From UBA4717 sp002404395 (GTDB lineage: Bacteria; Bacillota; Clostridia; Oscillospirales; CAG-272), in contig CALFNW010000107.1 of NCBI GenBank assembly GCA_937902275.1, positions 1 to 46,746 of the forward strand: a stretch of 46,746 bases of DNA. Direction: 5' to 3'. This document shows, in pieces, positions 43,001 through 46,746 of this stretch; the stretch's first letter is position 1, and the number at the start of each line of letters is the position of its first letter. The position numbers and the translations under genes are program-made. The notes beneath the pieces are model-generated. The model was not told where the DNA came from. It was given only the letters and a program-made list of their open reading frames with translations, and did no database searches.

Positions 43001-44764
43001 GATTTTTATGATGGCAAAGGCGAGACAAACCTTACTGTTGACAATAAAACTTTATGGGAAGGTAGTGATGTTTCCTGCGTCAGCAGTGCCGATTGGAACT
43101 TAAAATTGTTTGATAAAACCAACGCAAAGAAATTCTATTCTGGTGGTAGCGGCAGCATAAAATACCCATACACCGGTATACTTAGTAAGTGGGTTCCTAC
43201 TAAGCTGATGATGCGAATTTCTTCAAGTCAGACTAACTACACTGATGATAACTACTTTGATTTGCTCTACATAGCTTTCTTTAAAACTGAAGCACAGGCA
43301 AAGAGTTACACATATGCTCCGACCTACAGCACTGTTACTGTAACCTACAGCACTGATGAAGCAAAGTCGGTAACGATTTCGGACGGCGCAAAGCTTAGCG
43401 AAACTATCGATGATGACGCTAAAACGACCACCGCAACCTACATTGTCAGAAACGGTGAAAGCGTAACGTTTACCGCTGTTCCGAATGACGATTACAATAT
43501 GGACGGTTGGTACAATGTGACAAACGGCCATAACGTACTGCTCGGTGACGGTGCGGATACGATAGACCTTGAAGTTACCTCCGGCACAGAGCTTAATGTA
43601 CGCTTCCTTGAAAATGCAGTCGAAAAGCTCGGCAGACTTGTCGTAATTCCCGACAGAGGAGTTGACGGCAATGCGATCGGTACAATTTCTGTCGATGGAG
43701 TGGAAAGCGACAGCTGGATCGATACATACGTGAGCACGCGTAATTCTACTCGGCTTACAGCCTCGGTCAAGGACGATTATAGCAATGACTATGTGTTTGC
43801 ATTCTGGTGGCGTTTGTCCAGCAAAACCGAAAGCTTCCTCGGAGCAACTGACGAGATTGACGTATACCCGCTTGGAAACCAAGTCTATTATCAGCCGGTA
43901 TTTGCGAAGAAGGGTGCAACTGTCAAGCTTTACGTCGATTTTGCAAACACGGTTATCGGAGTTATCGGTGCCGAGGTTGATAATCCTGATACGGAGGAGC
44001 CGTCTGTTCCCAAGAGAGCCGGTTATAACGTCGACAATTGGGTAATGGATGGTACGCTCAGCTCGGATAACGTTGAAGTATACAAGCCGAGTTACACTAA
44101 TATATACGAAAATGAAAATTCGCTTACAATTGTTGACTCTGCAAGTAATGAGACAACGTTGACCGAAGAGAACGGACTTGTGTACAACGCACAGGTTAAT
44201 CTGACTCCCGGACAAAATCACAGACGTTGGTACATTATCATTGAAAACAATGGTACGTTTGATGAAAACGGAAAGGCAGTAAAGACCGCTTTCACGCTTT
44301 CGCACAAGGATAAGTACTCATACTATCATGTGCTTGAGGGAGCAGTTGTGATCAGTGATGTTTGCAAACCCGAAGGTGAGGGTGCTGAGTATGCTAACAG
44401 CAACTACGTTCACACGCTTCAGGTACAGCAGAGAGACGACAACCGTATTCACTTCGCGGCTTCGCTCAATGTTAATTCGGGTTATGAACTCGTTGAACGC
44501 GGTGTACTTATGACAAATAACGCGGCTTTGGCTGATAGCGGAAGTTTCATGATCAACACTCCCGGTGTAATTGAGGGACGAATCAACGAGACTGAAGTGA
44601 CCGACATTTATCTGGTTGCCAAGAGCAAGGTAAAAGCCGGTGATACCTGGTACGGCAGAGCTTATATGATCGTTAAGGATAGGGCTACAGGCGAGCTTGA
44701 AACCGTATACGCTGACGAGATTCTTTCAAAAACTTACACCGAAAGCACTACTGTGACCGACTGA
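40067..44764 (+). CDS. Very large secreted multidomain surface protein
   Basis: A 1565-residue exported protein. Signal peptide 1-28 (M-K-N-Q-R-R, then a hydrophobic core). The recurring module occurs four times, at about 37-245, 364-551, 624-826 and 899-1085, each ending like Y-I-A-F-F. Between them are a Big_2-like Ig domain (about 268-360) and InlB/Listeria-Bacteroides-type repeats (556-624, 828-898 and perhaps 1087-1184; G-Y-S-F-I-G-W-Y is typical). A further C-terminal domain (1330-1565) includes R-A-Y-M-I-V-K-D. No SLH, dockerin or LPXTG anchor is visible. ATG 40067 has GGAGGA six bases before. Base composition looks more AT-rich than its neighbours. Adhesion or glycan binding is inferred. 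Confidence 0.85.
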   Translation: MKNQRRILSIVLCVLMLVTAIPFSPVMAEDAGTTSVEQPLYLLEDKALYSALNTQSSSELPKSLACTENTIYTRFTAKKAGTTQYMTLKSPSLGNKQPTDTNIRSYGVTSNNNTQYYVDFAAYNYYVIGYRSAQTKTGGTPVLDFCFFGSNVQRWPASGHPKITQKDKWITAVVSKADLTCVKDESSSSYKPAPSAGETGQYFTLKPWQSNDAATVGETFDVSFVAFFDDEAAATAFANAYNEDGDFASDYTSGSYNVFATVSYDSNAGPILMNGGKTLDVLLTEENASLQISVKKAGVRSLSLEGAVYTYVSSAPEIASVDDNGVVTPHSKGVAEITVTVTPVDGSETTFNFKLNVINDNSTAPVIFNASKLNFGVTNSLYTNQSAEATENEPAYKGWIANADGTSNDGLRYGLKGFDGDYSIYNHRYMAIRYKTNIGTFDESRTVVACNPVANNSYASTERLWGSTNYNDIVSDKEWNTAYIDLQNINGGDRYVAGYSGTMAKKSVLANSLNSFVIRMTPHDSSNISKKIYSGEYLNIAFVGFFTDTAQITDGWWSRTVTYKNNLDDTTEVKTYGYGSKITLNAESKPGYSFIGWYNEADEKITEIASLESDMTVTAKYEKPIVLYDQHALTAAANGFTNFSTGKTATTTMVSLSGTYANTFESAYDEDTDVLKFTEKSGYDSSQTQKVRFGNDDNINNNGIVFNVDVPGRAPYVKLGMTANADNYGDNILLRVSKEDTGYGPWWSWRVDFAAEGGVFDATTGYRDKGVGDSWEGKTISDGGKITGVFARPFNNSAKTEQAEMNVRYIAFFETKEAADNYVYAASEEYTVTYLEENGKVLTTQYYSKVSNSLTLTDMLPTAPAGQAFDHWCFNDGSAVPDNYVVTKNITLYPSFTAPGAVFDAVSITASAAYSNFISVSKQIDGNGYVYNIAKAKNTNDLPTTGLDPYSKVEFTFNSADNKVNMIDYPIMAVCYRGDFYDGKGETNLTVDNKTLWEGSDVSCVSSADWNLKLFDKTNAKKFYSGGSGSIKYPYTGILSKWVPTKLMMRISSSQTNYTDDNYFDLLYIAFFKTEAQAKSYTYAPTYSTVTVTYSTDEAKSVTISDGAKLSETIDDDAKTTTATYIVRNGESVTFTAVPNDDYNMDGWYNVTNGHNVLLGDGADTIDLEVTSGTELNVRFLENAVEKLGRLVVIPDRGVDGNAIGTISVDGVESDSWIDTYVSTRNSTRLTASVKDDYSNDYVFAFWWRLSSKTESFLGATDEIDVYPLGNQVYYQPVFAKKGATVKLYVDFANTVIGVIGAEVDNPDTEEPSVPKRAGYNVDNWVMDGTLSSDNVEVYKPSYTNIYENENSLTIVDSASNETTLTEENGLVYNAQVNLTPGQNHRRWYIIIENNGTFDENGKAVKTAFTLSHKDKYSYYHVLEGAVVISDVCKPEGEGAEYANSNYVHTLQVQQRDDNRIHFAASLNVNSGYELVERGVLMTNNAALADSGSFMINTPGVIEGRINETEVTDIYLVAKSKVKAGDTWYGRAYMIVKDRATGELETVYADEILSKTYTESTTVTD

Positions 44765-44787
44765 GGTTGACACAAGCATTAAAACCA

Positions 44788-44826
44788 AAGAGCACCGCGC
44801 GATCGCGCGGTGCTCTTCGACTTTTT
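44788..44826 (+). terminator. Palindromic terminator, left of the MntA/HepT cassette
   Basis: A 30-bp perfect palindrome (44788-44817; half-site AAGAGCACCGCGCGA) followed by CGACTTTTT. It terminates the large secreted protein gene. An almost identical sequence lies at 45536-45569. Confidence 0.85.
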
Positions 44827-44846
44827 AACGATAATCGGAAATTCTA

Positions 44847-44875
44847 TTGATTTCGGAATTGAAATTTGATATAAT
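44847..44875 (+). promoter_or_regulatory. Promoter of the MntA/HepT cassette
   Basis: TTGATT at 44847-44852, 17-bp spacer, TATAAT at 44870-44875. Confidence 0.75.
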
Positions 44876-44905
44876 AATATCGGGAAATGCAGAGGAGGTT
44901 AGTGT

Positions 44906-45208
44906 ATGTGTGACAGGACATATACTGTTGATGATATAAAAAATGAACTGTATCCGGTATTTTCAAAACATAAGGTAAAAAAAGCGGTGCTGTTCGGCTC
45001 ATATGCCAAGGGGCTTGCAACGGCGGCAAGCGATGTTGATTTACTCGTTGACAGTGAGCTTCGCGGTCTGAAGTTTGTTGGTTTGATCGAAGATGTTCGT
45101 ACGACACTCGGCAAAGATGTGGATGCTTTTGATAAAACTCATATTTTACCGAATTCAAAGCTTTCAGCGGAAATATCCAAGGACGGGGTCGTAATATATG
45201 AATCATGA
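44906..45208 (+). CDS. MntA-like nucleotidyltransferase antitoxin
   Basis: A 100-residue minimal nucleotidyltransferase. G31-S32, ten residues, then D43-V-D45 is the G-S-x10-D-x-D active-site pattern of MNT proteins. In MntA/HepT systems the MNT protein adenylylates the HEPN toxin on a tyrosine of its R-x4-6-H-x-Y motif and silences it. GAGGAGG precedes ATG 44906. The stop overlaps the start of the HEPN gene by 4 bp (ATGA), typical of such pairs. All catalytic residues are present, so this gene appears intact. Confidence 0.9.
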   Translation: MCDRTYTVDDIKNELYPVFSKHKVKKAVLFGSYAKGLATAASDVDLLVDSELRGLKFVGLIEDVRTTLGKDVDAFDKTHILPNSKLSAEISKDGVVIYES

Positions 45209-45530
45209 GCAAATAATTCAAAAGAGCTGAAATATATTGAAAAAATACTCGCTTATACCGAAAATCGAAAGTACGAAGATTTTGTCGGCGATCCAATGCT
45301 TGTTGAGGCGTGTGTATTCAATCTCGGTCAGATAGGTGAGCTTGCAAACAAAGTTGACAGTGATTTCGCCAAAAGCCATTCCGTCAATACCGTGGAGGGT
45401 GCTATATGGTTTGCGAAACCGGATAATTCATGATTATGACGGCGTAAATTTGGTGCTTATATGGGATATAATAAGCGAGGATCTACCGGAACTGAAAATA
45501 CAGCTTGAAGCATTTTACAAAGAGATATAA
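45205..45530 (+). pseudogene. HepT-like HEPN (DUF86) toxin, two frameshifts
   Basis: DUF86/HEPN sequence is readable across three frames: from ATG 45205 (M-S), then frame 2 from 45212 (E-L-K-Y-I-E-K-I, later G-Q-I-G-E-L-A-N-K), then the third frame from 45381 (P-S-I-P-W-R-V-L-Y-G-L-R-N-R-I-I-H-D-Y). Removing one A in the AAA run at 45211-45213 and one T at 45379-45380 restores a single frame of about 107 codons that overlaps mntA by 4 bp. The R-N-R-I-I-H-D-Y motif (R-x4-H-x-Y), the RNase and adenylylation site, is intact. It is either a true inactivation of the toxin or two indel errors in the assembly. Confidence 0.85.
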
Positions 45531-45535
45531 AATTT

Positions 45536-45569
45536 CAAAGAGCACCGCGCGATCGCGCGGTGCTCTTTG
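45536..45569. terminator. Palindromic terminator, right of the MntA/HepT cassette
   Basis: A 34-bp perfect palindrome (half-site CAAAGAGCACCGCGCGA). The core is the same as at 44788-44817, and its position between convergent genes suggests bidirectional termination. Confidence 0.85.
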
Positions 45570-45588
45570 ACTTAAAGAATCAGTTGAC

Positions 45589-46746
45589 TCAGATCTCGGG
45601 GATCTCGATCTCGATCTCGTGGCCGAGCTTATTCGACTTAACGATACCGTCAATGATAGCCTGGTTGATAATGATCTGGCTTGACGGAACGGGGGACTTG
45701 CCGCCGTTCATCGAAGCGTCGAGGAACGAGCGGACTTTATGATAGAAAAGTCCGTGACCGTCTTTGTTTTCAATTAACGGGATAACTGTCTCAACCTGCG
45801 CGCCGGCTATCTGGTGATATACAGTCATTGGACCTTTTACCGGACCGTTCCAGCAGCCTGTAGCCGGTATTCTTAAGCCTCCCTCGGTACCGAGAAGGAT
45901 AGTATCGCAGGGGGAGTCTATATTCATAGCCCATGCGATACGGAAGTCAAGGATTATGCCGCCTTCAAGACGGATGAAGCCTGCGCCGAAATCGTCGACA
46001 TTAAATCGAGCGGCGTCAAATTCGGGCTTGTCGCCGCCGATGGTCTTCGGGTTCTTTCCGAAGTAATCCGAAACATAACCGGAAACGGTGAGGGGCTTCG
46101 GATAGCCGATAGCGTTAAGTACCATATCGAGAGAGTAGCATCCGATATCGCCGAGCGCGCCGATACCTGCAGTCTTATCTTCGATAAAGGTGCTGCGCGG
46201 AATACCGCGGCGACGTCCGCCGCCGGTCTGAATGTAGTAGATCTTGCCGAGCGCGCCCGAATCAACGATCTTCTTGATCATTCTCATATTCTCGTCGAAA
46301 CGCGGCTGGAAGCCGATGGACAGAAGCTTGCCGGACTTCTTTTCAGCCTTGCAAACTTCAACAGCCTCTTCAAGGGTAACGGTGAAGGGCTTTTCGAGAA
46401 GTACGTTTACGCCGTGCTCAAGCGCGTAGATGGTGCACACTGCGTGGGTTCTGTTGTATGTACAAACGCTTACGCAGTCAAGCTCTTCATTGTCGATCAT
46501 TTCCTTATGACTCGGATAGAAATGAACGCCACGGACTCCGTATCTTTCCATGAAAGCTTCAGCCTTACCCGGAATGAGGTCGGCAGCGGCGACGATCTCA
46601 ACATCGTCCATCTGCTTGTAGCTTTCAATGTGTGCTTCTGCGATCCAACCGGTACCGATGATACCTACGCGGATCTTCTTTCCGGTGAACTTCTTTATTT
46701 CATCGGAAACTTTCTGAGTAAATTGACTGAGAACTGCATCACTCAT
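45589..46746 (-). CDS. Gfo/Idh/MocA family oxidoreductase
   Basis: A 385-residue NAD(P)-dependent sugar or inositol dehydrogenase-like protein. After about 25 leading residues comes the Rossmann loop V-G-I-I-G-T-G-W-I-A near 27-36, then the family E-K-P motif (K119) and the C-terminal substrate domain with G-D-I-G-C-Y-S-L-D near 200, where many relatives have a His. The ATG ends exactly at the window edge, so its SD is not visible and a start further upstream is possible. Families like this often work with TIM-barrel isomerases such as the one at 8568. Confidence 0.9.
   Translation of the reverse strand: MSDAVLSQFTQKVSDEIKKFTGKKIRVGIIGTGWIAEAHIESYKQMDDVEIVAAADLIPGKAEAFMERYGVRGVHFYPSHKEMIDNEELDCVSVCTYNRTHAVCTIYALEHGVNVLLEKPFTVTLEEAVEVCKAEKKSGKLLSIGFQPRFDENMRMIKKIVDSGALGKIYYIQTGGGRRRGIPRSTFIEDKTAGIGALGDIGCYSLDMVLNAIGYPKPLTVSGYVSDYFGKNPKTIGGDKPEFDAARFNVDDFGAGFIRLEGGIILDFRIAWAMNIDSPCDTILLGTEGGLRIPATGCWNGPVKGPMTVYHQIAGAQVETVIPLIENKDGHGLFYHKVRSFLDASMNGGKSPVPSSQIIINQAIIDGIVKSNKLGHEIEIEIPEI

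Noticed and set aside
43223..44305. 360-codon minus-strand open frame inside the large secreted protein gene
   Set aside because: Antisense shadow; no SD, no recognisable domain, and the plus strand has clear domain homology throughout.

Overview
The window looks like a chromosome segment of a Gram-positive, anaerobic Clostridia-type bacterium (Bacillota), probably an uncultured gut or rumen lineage. The reasons are SLH-anchored and dockerin-bearing secreted proteins, a type III glutamine synthetase (GlnN), an NSS-type amino-acid symporter, a YitT-family membrane protein, a thiT/thiamine pyrophosphokinase salvage unit under a TPP riboswitch, strong GGAGG ribosome binding sites and consensus sigma-A promoters. 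I cannot place it below class. No rRNA, tRNA, CRISPR array, transposase or phage gene was seen.

Layout. 168-2383 (+): operon of an Eis-like acetyltransferase, a RimJ/RimL-like acetyltransferase and a cytidine/blasticidin-type deaminase. 2484-4829 (-): MATE efflux pump plus its MerR regulator, driven by a promoter with the 19-bp spacer typical of MerR control. 5139-8336 (+): large SLH-anchored beta-helix protein. 8568-9299 (+): sugar-phosphate isomerase/epimerase-like TIM barrel. 9546-10385 (-): YitT-like protein. 10717-18559 (+): separately promoted genes for GlnN, an OPA-like MFS transporter, a GH2 glycosidase and an NSS symporter. 18917-24670 (-): two dockerin proteins, one a GLUG-repeat protein and the other a second beta-helix enzyme. 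24926-31644 (+): apparent operon htpG, divergent prephenate dehydratase, TSCPD protein, phosphosugar mutase, Nudix hydrolase, D,D-carboxypeptidase. 31829-32758 (-): membrane-anchored alpha/beta hydrolase. 33110-34741 (+): a 31-codon small ORF, then TPP riboswitch, thiT and thiamine pyrophosphokinase. 34815-39523 (+): SLH protein, SulP transporter, DUF1846 protein. 40067-44764 (+): a 1565-residue secreted multidomain protein. 44906-45530 (+): an MntA/HepT toxin-antitoxin pair whose toxin is frameshifted. 45589-46746 (-): Gfo/Idh/MocA oxidoreductase.

The theme is polysaccharide handling at the cell surface: two paralogous beta-helix proteins (one SLH, one dockerin), a GH2 enzyme, a TIM-barrel isomerase and a Gfo/Idh/MocA dehydrogenase. 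The three largest secreted proteins share a module of about 160-210 residues ending in a motif like Y-I-A-F-F-x-T-x-x-E-A; I count nine copies and do not recognise it as a named family.

The non-coding part is also rich: a short leader hairpin recurring before many start codons (with longer repeat versions at 12813, 13072 and 36321), two copies of a structured repeat in convergent intergenic regions, three promoters followed almost at once by terminator-like hairpins, and a near-identical long palindrome on both sides of the MntA/HepT cassette.
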